From assembly GCA_002722175.1 (NCBI GenBank), contig PBKU01000049.1:1-37729 (forward strand): DNA of 37,729 nt, given 5' to 3'. This document shows, piece by piece, positions 29,859-37,729 of this stretch. This DNA is from Magnetovibrio sp. Lineage in GTDB: Bacteria > Pseudomonadota > Alphaproteobacteria > Rhodospirillales > Casp-alpha2. Position numbers and translations under genes: made by a program. The notes below the pieces were generated by a model. The model worked only from the letters and a program-made list of their open reading frames with translations. It was not told where the DNA came from and did not search any database. Each line of letters starts with the position of its first letter. Position 1 is the stretch's first letter.

Positions 29859-32800
29859 TTAACGAAGTTCCAAATTTAAACCAAGGGCCTGCATTTCCTT
29901 AACCAGTACATTAAACGATTCGGGAATGCCGGCCTCAAATGTATCATTTCCACTTACTATTGCTTCATAGACTTTTGTACGACCTGATACGTCATCAGAT
30001 TTTACGGTCAACATTTCTTGAAGCGTATATGCAGCACCATAGGCCTCTAAGGCCCAAACTTCCATTTCTCCAAATCTTTGACCGCCAAACTGGGCCTTGC
30101 CACCAAGAGGCTGCTGGGTAACAAGACTATACGGGCCAATAGATCTTGCATGAATTTTATCATCCACCAAATGATGTAGCTTCAACATATAAATATAGCC
30201 TACGGTGACAGGCCTATCAAAATACTCACCAGTACGTCCATCAATCAGTCTCATTTGCCCCGATGAATCAAGTCCAGCTTTCTCAAGCATTTCTACAATG
30301 TCGGTCTCGTGGGCACCATCGAAGACAGGAGAAGAAATAGGAACCCCTGCTTGGAGATTTTCAGCCAATTCCTTTACCTGATCATCTTCCAAAGTTCGTA
30401 TATTCTCTTTATATGATTTTTCTCCATAAATATCCTTAAGCTTATTTTTTAAGACACGCAAATCTTCACCTTGCCTAAGAAGTGATGCAATCTGCTTTCC
30501 TAAACCGCGACAAGCCCACCCGAGATGCGTTTCCAATATCTGCCCCACATTCATACGCGATGGAACCCCTAGGGGATTTAAAACGATATCGACTGGCGTG
30601 CCATCTTCAAGATAGGGCATGTCCTCAGTAGGAATAATCTTTGAAATTACCCCTTTATTTCCATGGCGACCCGCCATCTTATCTCCTGGTTGAAGCTTCC
30701 GCTTGACCGCAACAAAGACCTTCACCATCTTCATAACACCGGGACTTAAATCATCGCCTCCTTGCAATTTCTCAACCTTGTTTTCAAATCTCGCTTGGGA
30801 CTGGAAGATATCCTCTTCAAATCCAGACTTAAGAATTGCAACGTCTTTCATTACCTTGTCGTTAGCTACAACAATTTGTGCCATCTGCCCAACGGTGTAT
30901 TGACTTAGGGTCTCTTCAGTTAATTTTACTCCAGAAACAAGCCCCTTTGGTCCACCCTCAGCTTTTTTGTTCGTCAACATAGCCTTCAACCGTCGACCAA
31001 AGCTACCCTCCAAGATAGCTCTTTCATCATCTCTATCCTTAGCCAGTCGCTCTATTTCAGATTGTTCAATAGCTAAAGCACGCTCGTCTTTGTCAACTCC
31101 ACGGCGAGAAAAAACACGAACTTCAACCACCGTTCCAGATACGCCTGGCGGGAGCCGCAGCGAGGTATCTCTAACGTCAGACGCCTTCTCTCCAAAAATT
31201 GCACGAAGCAGCTTTTCTTCTGGTGTCATGGGGCTCTCTCCTTTTGGCGTCACTTTTCCAATAAGGACATCCCCTGCACGAACTTCAGCTCCTATGTAAA
31301 CTATTCCAGCTTCATCAAGATTTTTCAACGCCTCTTCACCTACATTTGGAATATCACGAGTAATTTCCTCTTGACCAAGCTTGGTGTCACGCGCCATCAC
31401 TTCAAATTCTTCAATGTGAATTGAAGTAAACGCATCTTCTCGTACTACATTTTCGGAAATCAGTATTGAATCTTCAAAATTATAACCATTCCAAGGCATA
31501 AAAGCGACCAACACATTCCTACCAAGTGCTAAATCACCTAGGTCAGTTGAAGGACCATCTGCAATTGTTTCTCCTTCCTTTACATATTCCCCGACTTTAA
31601 CCAACGGCCTCTGATGGAGACAGGTATTTTGATTCGAGCGTTGAAATTTTCGCAGGTTAAATATATCAACCCCGCGCTCACTGGTCACTGTCTCCGCATC
31701 GGTTGCATTAATTACAATACGGGTAGCATCTACTTGCTCTACTATCCCAGAGCGGCGCGCAATTATAGTTGAACCCGAATCCCCTGCGACAATATTTTCC
31801 ATTCCCGTTCCGACTAAAGGTGCCTCAGCACGGACTAGAGGTACCGCTTGTCTTTGCATGTTGGAACCCATCAATGCTCTATTAGCATCATCGTTTTCAA
31901 GGAATGGAATCAAAGCCGTCGCAACTGAGACAAGTTGTTTAGGAGACACGTCGATATATTCAATGTCGGCAGGCCGAGCCATCATGAAGTCGCCACCTTT
32001 TCGGCAGCTTATTAAATCCTGAACAAATTTCTGCTTTTCATCTAAGTCGGCATTTGCCTGAGCAATTGTATAACGTCCCTCCTCTATCGCCGACAAATAA
32101 ACAACACCGCCAACAACTTTTCCCTTCTCAACTTTTCTGTAAGGTGTTTCTATAAAGCCGTACTTGTTAACACGAGCATAGGTTGCTAACGAATTAATCA
32201 AACCAATATTTGGACCTTCAGGAGTTTCAATCGGACAAATACGACCGTAATGAGTAGGGTGAACATCACGAACTTCAAAGCCGGCACGCTCGCGAGTGAG
32301 CCCCCCCGGACCTAAAGCTGATAAACGGCGCTTATGCGTAACTTCAGATAATGGGTTCGTTTGATCCATAAATTGTGACAATTGGGATGAACCAAAAAAT
32401 TCACGAACTGCAGCAACGGCGGGCTTCGCATTAATTAGATCATGCGGCATCACCGTATCAATCTCCACTGACCCCATGCGCTCCTTTATAGCTCTTTCCA
32501 TTCTCAAAAGTCCAAGTCTATACTGATTTTCCATAAGTTCACCGACTGAACGAACACGCCGGTTTCCTAAGTGATCTATGTCGTCAATTTCTCCTTTACC
32601 GTCTTTAAGTTCAACCAAGATTTTTACAACATCAAGAATATCTTGCTTGCGCAAAACTCGAATGTTATCAGGAACATCTTTATCGTTATATCCTAAGCGC
32701 GCATTCATTTTCACTCGACCTACCGATGAAAGATCATAACGTTCCGACTGAAAAAACATATTTTCGAACAGAGCTTCAGCAGTTTCGAGGGTCGGGGGTT

Positions 32801-34019
32801 CACCAGGCCGCATTACCCGGTAAATATCTATCAAGGCATCCTCACGGTTTGCGTTTTTGTCAGAAACCAAAGTATTTCTTATTGACGGCCCAACAGTGAT
32901 ATGATCAATATCTAGTGCACAAAATTCATCGATTTTCATTTTGCTGAAAGTCTCAATGACATCCTCAGTGACCTCATCGCCAGCCTCAGCAAAGATTTCA
33001 CCCGTTTTGTCATCTACAATATCGTTAGCAATATAAAGGCCCAATAGTTCTTCTTCAGGAACGATTTTATGTGTCATACCTTTGTCATCTAGCTCACGGA
33101 TTTTCTTAGCGGTAAGTTTTGTTCCTGCTTCCGCAGCGACACGTCCAGTTTTTGCATTAACTAAGTCGTCCGTTAGTTTTTTCCCCCTTTCCCGCTCACC
33201 GTTAAAAGGAACTTTCCAACCTCTTTTAATACGCTCAAAACTAATCTTCCTGTAAAAATGTTCAAGAATATCTTCAACCGAAAGACCTGTTACTTCGTCA
33301 CTGTTAATCTCTCGTTCTTCCTTTTTTCGTTTTTCTCTCAAGAACTCAGTTTCACGGGAGTCAAGTGCCAACAACAGGGTAGTCACTGGCAGTTTACGCT
33401 TTCGATCAATCCGAACATAAACCAAATCCTTGGCGTCAAATTCAAAATCCAGCCAAGACCCCCTGTACGGGATTATACGAGCAGCAAACAAATATTTACC
33501 TGAAGAGTGGGTTTTGCCTTTGTCATGATCAAAAAACACACCTGGAGACCGATGCATCTGGGACACAATTACGCGTTCCGTCCCATTGATAACGAAGGTG
33601 CCATTATCAGTCATTAGAGGCATATCACCCATAAACACGTCTTGTTCTTTAACATCGCGGATTTCTCGTGACCCAGTGTCTTCGTCTATATCCCAAACGA
33701 CCAAGCGCAAAATCACTTTCAGTGGGGCAGCATACGTCATTCCTCGTTGCTGGCACTCTTCTACATCATACTTTGGGTCTTCAAATTCATAGCTGACAAA
33801 TTCAAGAGTTCCGCGTTCTGAAAAATCTGTGATGGGAAATACGGACTTAAAAACTGCCTGAATTCCACAGTCTTTGCGGCTTTCAGCCGAAACATACCTT
33901 TGCAAAAACTGTTCATATGATGTTTTTTGAACTTCAATTAAGTTGGGCATTTCAACTGCTGAGTACAGTTTACCAAATTCTTTTCTAAAGCGTTTTCGTG
34001 CCGTAAATGAGGTTGCCAT
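29859..34019 (-). CDS. rpoB: RNA polymerase beta subunit
   Basis: Beta (1386 residues). The rifampicin pocket reads [20 protein letters not shown] then [20 protein letters not shown], the wild-type, rifampicin-sensitive form. Further on are the conserved [12 protein letters not shown] and the C-terminal [18 protein letters not shown]. The start ATG at 34019 gives [17 protein letters not shown]; an upstream in-frame extension by 12 codons is unlikely. The 315-nt gap before it contains two perfect hairpins and no clear promoter. Confidence 0.99.
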   Translation of the reverse strand: MATSFTARKRFRKEFGKLYSAVEMPNLIEVQKTSYEQFLQRYVSAESRKDCGIQAVFKSVFPITDFSERGTLEFVSYEFEDPKYDVEECQQRGMTYAAPLKVILRLVVWDIDEDTGSREIRDVKEQDVFMGDMPLMTDNGTFVINGTERVIVSQMHRSPGVFFDHDKGKTHSSGKYLFAARIIPYRGSWLDFEFDAKDLVYVRIDRKRKLPVTTLLLALDSRETEFLREKRKKEEREINSDEVTGLSVEDILEHFYRKISFERIKRGWKVPFNGERERGKKLTDDLVNAKTGRVAAEAGTKLTAKKIRELDDKGMTHKIVPEEELLGLYIANDIVDDKTGEIFAEAGDEVTEDVIETFSKMKIDEFCALDIDHITVGPSIRNTLVSDKNANREDALIDIYRVMRPGEPPTLETAEALFENMFFQSERYDLSSVGRVKMNARLGYNDKDVPDNIRVLRKQDILDVVKILVELKDGKGEIDDIDHLGNRRVRSVGELMENQYRLGLLRMERAIKERMGSVEIDTVMPHDLINAKPAVAAVREFFGSSQLSQFMDQTNPLSEVTHKRRLSALGPGGLTRERAGFEVRDVHPTHYGRICPIETPEGPNIGLINSLATYARVNKYGFIETPYRKVEKGKVVGGVVYLSAIEEGRYTIAQANADLDEKQKFVQDLISCRKGGDFMMARPADIEYIDVSPKQLVSVATALIPFLENDDANRALMGSNMQRQAVPLVRAEAPLVGTGMENIVAGDSGSTIIARRSGIVEQVDATRIVINATDAETVTSERGVDIFNLRKFQRSNQNTCLHQRPLVKVGEYVKEGETIADGPSTDLGDLALGRNVLVAFMPWNGYNFEDSILISENVVREDAFTSIHIEEFEVMARDTKLGQEEITRDIPNVGEEALKNLDEAGIVYIGAEVRAGDVLIGKVTPKGESPMTPEEKLLRAIFGEKASDVRDTSLRLPPGVSGTVVEVRVFSRRGVDKDERALAIEQSEIERLAKDRDDERAILEGSFGRRLKAMLTNKKAEGGPKGLVSGVKLTEETLSQYTVGQMAQIVVANDKVMKDVAILKSGFEEDIFQSQARFENKVEKLQGGDDLSPGVMKMVKVFVAVKRKLQPGDKMAGRHGNKGVISKIIPTEDMPYLEDGTPVDIVLNPLGVPSRMNVGQILETHLGWACRGLGKQIASLLRQGEDLRVLKNKLKDIYGEKSYKENIRTLEDDQVKELAENLQAGVPISSPVFDGAHETDIVEMLEKAGLDSSGQMRLIDGRTGEYFDRPVTVGYIYMLKLHHLVDDKIHARSIGPYSLVTQQPLGGKAQFGGQRFGEMEVWALEAYGAAYTLQEMLTVKSDDVSGRTKVYEAIVSGNDTFEAGIPESFNVLVKEMQALGLNLELR

Positions 34020-34077
34020 TAAGTTCCCCGTTTCATTTCCTAAATTACATTTCACTCGTCTGAACGATGTCCATCTA

Positions 34078-34101
34078 GATTTGACTGATGCCAGTCAAAT
34101 C
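34078..34101 (-). promoter_or_regulatory. 10-bp perfect hairpin in the rpoB leader
   Basis: GATTTGACTG and CAGTCAAATC form a 10-bp perfect stem around a four-base loop (34088-34091), 58 nt upstream of the rpoB start. No U-tract follows on the minus strand, so it is not an intrinsic terminator. It may be an RNase III site, a stabilising 5' structure or a regulatory element. Confidence 0.6.
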
Positions 34102-34308
34102 AATAGATATTGAAGTACAATTTCAAAGAAAGTTTAATTTTTTTATCAACAATTTAATGAGCCACAAATTAGAATTCCTCGGCAACGATATGATAATAAC
34201 CAAGACAATATAGAACTATTAAAAGCTTGACTTGAGTTCAATAAAGTCAGAACAACAATCAGACTACAAAGTTTTTACAAATTAATTCAAAACTAAAGAA
34301 TAATCGCC

Positions 34309-34330
34309 TTTGCGCTTAGTTTGGCGCAAA
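34309..34330 (-). promoter_or_regulatory. hairpin directly after rplL (attenuator-like)
   Basis: TTTGCGC and GCGCAAA form a 7-bp perfect stem with an 8-nt loop, starting 4 nt after the rplL stop codon. The bases that follow on the minus strand are GGCGATTATTC, not a run of U, so any termination would be partial. Partial termination between rplL and rpoB is known in Escherichia coli and sets the ratio of L7/L12 to polymerase. Confidence 0.6.
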
Positions 34331-34334
34331 ATAT

Positions 34335-34709
34335 TTACTTTAGCTCAACCGTTGCACCCGCCTCTTCGAGTTTCTTCTTGATTTCTTCTGCTTCGTCTTT
34401 CTTTACACCTTCTTTAACGGATTTTGGTGCTCCTTCAACCAAATCTTTTGCTTCTTTTAAACCCAGGCCAGTTATAGTTCTAACTTCCTTAATAACATTG
34501 ATTTTCTTTTCACCGGCTGCCGCGAGAACCACTTCAAATTCGTCCTTCTCTTCAGGTGCACTAGAATCTGCTGCACCGGAAGCTGCAGCAACAGCTACTG
34601 GCGCAGCTGCAGTAACACCCCACTTTTCTTCCAATAGTTTTGAAAGTTCCGCCGCCTCCATAACCGTTAAGTTTGATAATTCTTCAGCAAATTTTTCAAG
34701 ATCAGCCAT
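34335..34709 (-). CDS. rplL: 50S ribosomal protein L7/L12
   Basis: L7/L12 (124 residues) forms the stalk that recruits elongation factors. The N-terminal dimerisation domain starts [30 protein letters not shown]. An alanine-rich hinge ([20 protein letters not shown]) follows, and the C-terminal domain carries [24 protein letters not shown] 34709 has AAGGAG upstream; an in-frame extension of 17 codons was rejected. It follows rplJ by 34 nt. Confidence 0.99.
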   Translation of the reverse strand: MADLEKFAEELSNLTVMEAAELSKLLEEKWGVTAAAPVAVAAASGAADSSAPEEKDEFEVVLAAAGEKKINVIKEVRTITGLGLKEAKDLVEGAPKSVKEGVKKDEAEEIKKKLEEAGATVELK

Positions 34710-34743
34710 TATAACTCCTTGGACATAAGCCTTTTCATAAAAA

Positions 34744-35268
34744 TTAATGTTGTTTAGCATTCAGCTGTTGGTTTCGAGCTTCAATAATTCCTATTACTTC
34801 CCTAGCAGGCGTATTTAAAACACCTACCAATTTTGATCCGGGAGCATTTAAAATTCCAACTATTTTTCCCCTCAACTCATCAAGAGAAAGCATGGAAGCA
34901 AGAGACTTAATATCGCTTTTTTCAAGAGCCTTATCACCAACGGCCCCACCAATAACGACAAGTTTTTCATTTTCTTCTGAAAATTTTACAGTCACTTTAG
35001 CAGCAATTACTGGATCATCTGAATAAGCAATCGCTGTCGGACCATGAAACAAATCTGAAATTCCTTCATATTGCGTTCCTTTTAACGCAAGCTTAATTAG
35101 CCGGTTTTTAGTTACTTTAAATTGCGCCCCAGCTTCACGAGCGTTATTTCGAATTTGTTCCATCTCCGTTACTGATAACCCACTATAATGAGTTACAATA
35201 ACTGTCGAAGCTTTCTGAAAGGTCTGATGCATACTAGCTACCAATTCCTCTTTTCTAGCTCGATCCAC
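34744..35268 (-). CDS. rplJ: 50S ribosomal protein L10
   Basis: L10 (174 residues) anchors the L7/L12 stalk. The start is GTG 35268 with SD GGAGG 6 nt upstream and gives [17 protein letters not shown], as in relatives; a longer in-frame extension is not supported. [25 protein letters not shown] and [15 protein letters not shown] are conserved. It is preceded by a structured leader that fits L10 autoregulation. Confidence 0.97.
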   Translation of the reverse strand: MDRARKEELVASMHQTFQKASTVIVTHYSGLSVTEMEQIRNNAREAGAQFKVTKNRLIKLALKGTQYEGISDLFHGPTAIAYSDDPVIAAKVTVKFSEENEKLVVIGGAVGDKALEKSDIKSLASMLSLDELRGKIVGILNAPGSKLVGVLNTPAREVIGIIEARNQQLNAKQH

Positions 35269-35334
35269 TTTTCGCCTCCAAATTTTTAGCGTTTTTACCA
35301 ACTTGTATTATACCGAACGCCGTTTCTATCAAGC

Positions 35335-35364
35335 AGTTGTGGTTGATTTAGTATTCCCACAACT
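35335..35364 (-). promoter_or_regulatory. 8-bp hairpin between the L10 leader and the rplJ start
   Basis: AGTTGTGG and CCACAACT form an 8-bp perfect stem around a 14-nt loop, about 66 nt upstream of the rplJ start codon. No U-tract follows. It probably forms part of the L10 leader fold. Confidence 0.5.
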
Positions 35365-35368
35365 CAAC

Positions 35369-35446
35369 AGCCTGCCCAGTGTAAAGCTAGTCCTGGCTCC
35401 AGAAAATCTTCCTTTCCACCACTCACATACACTGTCTATGCAGGCT
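35369..35446 (-). promoter_or_regulatory. L10-type ribosomal protein leader (kink-turn stem)
   Basis: In the RNA, AGCCTGC (35440-35446) pairs with GCAGGCT (35369-35375), and CAGTGTA (35428-35434) pairs with TACACTG (35377-35383). The two 7-bp helices are joined by an asymmetric internal loop, ATAGA opposite a single G. This arrangement, just upstream of rplJ, matches the L10(L12)4-binding leader of bacteria, where a kink-turn is recognised by L10. The enclosed arm includes GGAGCCAGGACTAGC. Confidence 0.75.
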
Positions 35447-35578
35447 AATTTCCAATTAAGGGACATAAAGCCATTCCTTCCCCACCTACAGTCTCGGACA
35501 GGTAACACGCGACACAAAATTGCCTCGCCTTTCTCCCATGCGCCTCTAACACATGAGAAACCCTTGTTATATATAACT
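35447..35578 (-). other. upstream half of the rplA-rplJ gap
   Basis: No gene is supported here. The RNA contains CCGAGACTGTAGGTGGGG, which may pair with other parts of the L10 leader, and the 12-nt palindrome GTTATATATAAC immediately after the rplA stop (35566-35577). No convincing -35/-10 pair was found, so whether rplJ has its own promoter is unknown. Confidence 0.4.
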
Positions 35579-36268
35579 TTAAATATCCTCAAGATCTAAA
35601 TTACAACTCGGCCCCATTGTAGTACAAAGTTTTACTTTTTTCATATATGTTCCTTTTGACCCTTCAGGCTTAGCTTGCTTCAAAGCAGCGATAATGGCAT
35701 TGATATTCTGAATCAATGAATCCTCAGAAAAACTGGCCTTTCCAATAGCGGCATGTACTATTCCAAGTTTTTCATTCCGAAATTCTATCTGTCCAGCCTT
35801 TGCTGTCTTAACTGCCTGACCAACATCAGTCGTTACTGTTCCTAATTTTGGATTGGGCATCATACCTTTTGGCCCAAGAATTTGCCCCAAACGTCCCACA
35901 ATTGCCATCATGTCAGGCGTCGCAATACAGCGGTCAAAATTCAATTCACCTTTTTGAACAGTTTCAGCTAAATCCTCATCACCAACTATATCCGCACCAG
36001 CTTTCCGCGCCTCATCAGCCTTTTCTCCCTTCGCAAAAACAGCAACCCTTACCGATTTTCCGGTACCACTAGGAAGAGTAACCGTTCCACGTACTGTTTG
36101 ATCGGAATGTCGAGGGTCTATCCCTAAATTTACTGATATTTCTATTGTTTCATCAAACTTTGCGGTTGCATTTTTCTTTAACACTTTCACAATTTCACTC
36201 ACACTATAGTACTTGTCTTTATCAATTTGCTGAAGTGCAGCTTCCATTCGTTTGCCCTTGACACCCAT
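35579..36268 (-). CDS. rplA: 50S ribosomal protein L1
   Basis: L1 (229 residues) forms the mobile stalk at the E site and in many bacteria represses the rplK-rplA m[28 protein letters not shown] and [19 protein letters not shown] are diagnostic. ATG 36268 overlaps the rplK TGA by one base (TGATG) and has GGAGG 7 nt before; a GTG one codon earlier is less likely. Confidence 0.98.
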   Translation of the reverse strand: MGVKGKRMEAALQQIDKDKYYSVSEIVKVLKKNATAKFDETIEISVNLGIDPRHSDQTVRGTVTLPSGTGKSVRVAVFAKGEKADEARKAGADIVGDEDLAETVQKGELNFDRCIATPDMMAIVGRLGQILGPKGMMPNPKLGTVTTDVGQAVKTAKAGQIEFRNEKLGIVHAAIGKASFSEDSLIQNINAIIAALKQAKPEGSKGTYMKKVKLCTTMGPSCNLDLEDI

Positions 36269-36699
36269 CACCCTTCCTCCACTTCAAATCCCATTGACCG
36301 CGCAGAACCAGCTACCATTCTAGCCGCCGCCTCGATATCATGGGCATTCAAATCAACCATTTTAGCTTCTGCAATTTCTTTTATCTGCTTTCTACTAACT
36401 TTAGCAACAGTTTCGTGTCCTGGTGAATTTGCCCCTTTATCTAATTTTGCAGCTTTCTTTAGGAAATAACTAGCTGGCGGCGTTTTGGAGATAAATGAAA
36501 ATGTTCGATCGGCATAAACCGTAATTATAACAGGAATGGGCATTCCTTGCTCCATATTTTGTGTCTGGGCATTAAAGGCCTTGCAAAATTCCATGATGTT
36601 TAGCCCTGCTTGGCCTAACGCAGGACCTATTGGAGGGGATGGATTTGCTTGGCCGGCCGGCACTTGCAGCTTGACGTACCCAGTGATTTTTTTTGCCAT
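36268..36699 (-). CDS. rplK: 50S ribosomal protein L11
   Basis: L11 (143 residues) is part of the GTPase-associated centre and the thiostrepton site. [37 protein letters not shown] is conserved with the proline hinge PSPPIGP. It follows nusG by 103 nt, and its stop overlaps the rplA start. Confidence 0.99.
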   Translation of the reverse strand: MAKKITGYVKLQVPAGQANPSPPIGPALGQAGLNIMEFCKAFNAQTQNMEQGMPIPVIITVYADRTFSFISKTPPASYFLKKAAKLDKGANSPGHETVAKVSRKQIKEIAEAKMVDLNAHDIEAAARMVAGSARSMGFEVEEG

Positions 36700-36774
36700 T
36701 ATACAACCAGTCCAAAACTTTATATAAAATTAGTTTGACGTATAAAATGGGATCACGACGCATGGTTTAGACTA

Positions 36775-36793
36775 GTTGCTCTTCACAAGCAAC
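36775..36793 (-). promoter_or_regulatory. hairpin in the nusG-rplK gap
   Basis: GTTGCT and AGCAAC form a 6-bp perfect stem with a 7-nt loop, 10 nt after the nusG stop. It is preceded by, not followed by, a T run on the minus strand, so it is not a terminator for leftward transcription. It may shape the L11 leader, where L1 feedback usually acts. Confidence 0.4.
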
Positions 36794-36802
36794 AAAAACT
36801 CG

Positions 36803-37336
36803 TCATAATTTTTCAACCTGTGCATACTCCAATTCAACTGGTGTAGCTCGGCCAAATATAGATACTGCAACTTTCAGACGGGCACGTTCCTCATCTACGT
36901 CTTCTACTAACCCGTTAAATGTATTGAACGGACCATCACACACTCTTACCTGCTCGCCAACTTCAAAAGTAACCGATGGCCTCGGACGTTCAACTCCCTC
37001 TTTGACTTGAAAAATAATTCGCTCCGCTTCCGAATCCGATATTGGCGTTGGTTGCCCTTCCTTGGGGCCAAGGAAACCGGTGACTTTTGAGATGCCTTTT
37101 ATAAGATGCCAACTTTCTTTATTCATGTCCATCTTAACCAAAACATAACCTGGAAAAAACTTCCTTTCTGCATTCACTTTCGCACCACGACGCATTTCAA
37201 CAACCTCCTCCATAGGGATTAGAACCTCTAAGATTCTATCTTCCATCCCTGTCTGGCGGATTTTCTTTTCAATATCTTCGGCAACTTTCTTTTCAAAACC
37301 TGAATAGACATGCACAACATACCAACGAGCAGACAT
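36803..37336 (-). CDS. nusG: transcription elongation/antitermination factor NusG
   Basis: NusG (177 residues) binds RNA polymerase and couples it to ribosomes or Rho. The N-terminal domain starts MSARWYVVHVYSGFEKKVAEDIEKK and includes FFPGYVLVKMDM. The C-terminal KOW domain is FEVGEQVRVCDGPFNTFNGLV. ATG 37336 is chosen since GGAGGG lies at the right distance; the TTG at 37351 would put the SD inside the gene. It begins 4 nt after secE, whose last codons supply the SD. Confidence 0.98.
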   Translation of the reverse strand: MSARWYVVHVYSGFEKKVAEDIEKKIRQTGMEDRILEVLIPMEEVVEMRRGAKVNAERKFFPGYVLVKMDMNKESWHLIKGISKVTGFLGPKEGQPTPISDSEAERIIFQVKEGVERPRPSVTFEVGEQVRVCDGPFNTFNGLVEDVDEERARLKVAVSIFGRATPVELEYAQVEKL

Positions 37337-37340
37337 TGCA

Positions 37341-37535
37341 TCACCCTCCAAGGCCTAACACTAACTTAACACCAAATTGAACAATTTGATCAACTAGAAG
37401 GAAAAAAAGCGCCGCTAATATTGTAAAAACAAAAACCATAACAGTTGAAATTCCTGTCTCTTTTCTATTTGGCCAAGTCACTTTAGTTGCTTCTTGGCGC
37501 ACTTCTCGTACAAATTGGGCTGGGCTATTTTTCAT
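37341..37535 (-). CDS. secE: preprotein translocase subunit SecE
   Basis: This is the short, single-helix SecE (64 residues) of the SecYEG channel. The amphipathic segment FVREVRQEATKVTWPNRKE is the family signature, followed by one membrane helix (about residues 29-52). ATG 37535 gives MKNSPAQF; an in-frame GTG at 37547 is a possible alternative. It lies between tRNA-Trp and nusG, the classic arrangement. Confidence 0.97.
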   Translation of the reverse strand: MKNSPAQFVREVRQEATKVTWPNRKETGISTVMVFVFTILAALFFLLVDQIVQFGVKLVLGLGG

Positions 37536-37574
37536 ATCAAACCACACTAACCTACTTATTGATAACTAAATGGT

Positions 37575-37650
<76 letters not shown>

Positions 37651-37657
37651 TATTTTT

Positions 37658-37729
37658 CTTACCACACCATCAAAAAATGGGATAACTGTTCAACTAAGCT
37701 ATAATTTTTGAAACTACACCAGCTCCAAC
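37658..37729. repeat. direct repeat copy 2: tuf 3' end plus 36 nt of 3' flank
   Basis: Identical over all 72 visible bases to 20988-21059, at an offset of 16,670 nt. The identity covers 36 nt of non-coding sequence after the stop codon, then breaks at 37657 just ahead of tRNA-Trp. The repeat continues beyond the right edge. Confidence 0.95.
37694..37729 (-). CDS. tuf: EF-Tu, second copy, C-terminal 11 codons
   Basis: The last residues [11 protein letters not shown] and the TAG stop match the first tuf copy base for base. The rest of the gene lies beyond the window edge. Its place before tRNA-Trp, secE and nusG is that of tufB in other proteobacteria. Identity suggests the two copies are kept the same by gene conversion. 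Confidence 0.92.
   Translation of the reverse strand, partial: VGAGVVSKIIA

Noticed and set aside
35310-35329. TTGATA...TATAAT between the L10 leader and rplJ as a promoter
   Set aside because: The spacer is only 14 nt, too short for sigma70, and it would start inside the leader.
35329-35592. 87-codon minus-strand frame across the rplA-rplJ gap
   Set aside because: It begins inside rplA, has no SD and covers the L10 leader structure, which explains the sequence better.

Overview
The window is a chromosomal stretch from a low-GC alphaproteobacterium, probably a marine Rhodospirillales/SAR116-like lineage. That placement is inferred from an ATP12-family chaperone gene, alphaproteobacterial-type RNA polymerase subunits, L3 and L15 tails, and the order rplQ-deg-rarA-crcB-rluC-ATP12-pccB-pccA; the species cannot be named from sequence alone. 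All recognised genes lie on the minus strand, so transcription runs from high to low coordinates.

Right part (37.7 to 20.6 kb): the last codons of a second tuf gene, tRNA-Trp(CCA), secE, nusG, rplK, rplA, rplJ, rplL, rpoB, rpoC, then the str operon rpsL-rpsG-fusA-tuf. The three larger non-coding gaps here carry regulatory signals. The rplA-rplJ gap holds an L10-type autoregulatory leader. The rplL-rpoB gap holds two perfect hairpins. The rpoC-rpsL gap holds a strong sigma70-type promoter, a structured leader and a possible 24-residue membrane peptide gene.

Middle part (21.0 to 7.0 kb): the S10, spc and alpha ribosomal protein operons joined end to end, with secY and adk embedded and an internal promoter in front of rpsM, ending with rpsK, rpoA and rplQ. 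Genes are tightly packed, with several stop/start overlaps that imply translational coupling.

Left part (7.0 kb to 1): a Deg/HtrA periplasmic protease, the RarA/MgsA AAA+ ATPase, a CrcB/Fluc fluoride channel, an RluC-type pseudouridine synthase, an F1-ATPase assembly chaperone of the ATP12 family, propionyl-CoA carboxylase beta subunit, and the first 12 codons of the alpha (biotin) subunit.

This is mostly a conserved housekeeping locus and no new multi-gene system is visible. The most interesting points are: (1) the ATP12 gene seems to need a -1 shift at an A10 tract near its start; (2) the str leader has a promoter with a GC-rich discriminator, mutually exclusive RNA pairings that could hide a Shine-Dalgarno (SD) sequence, and a small hydrophobic peptide gene; (3) two tuf copies with identical flanking 3' sequence bracket 16.7 kb of essential genes; (4) there are clear leader-RNA structures before rplJ and rpoB.
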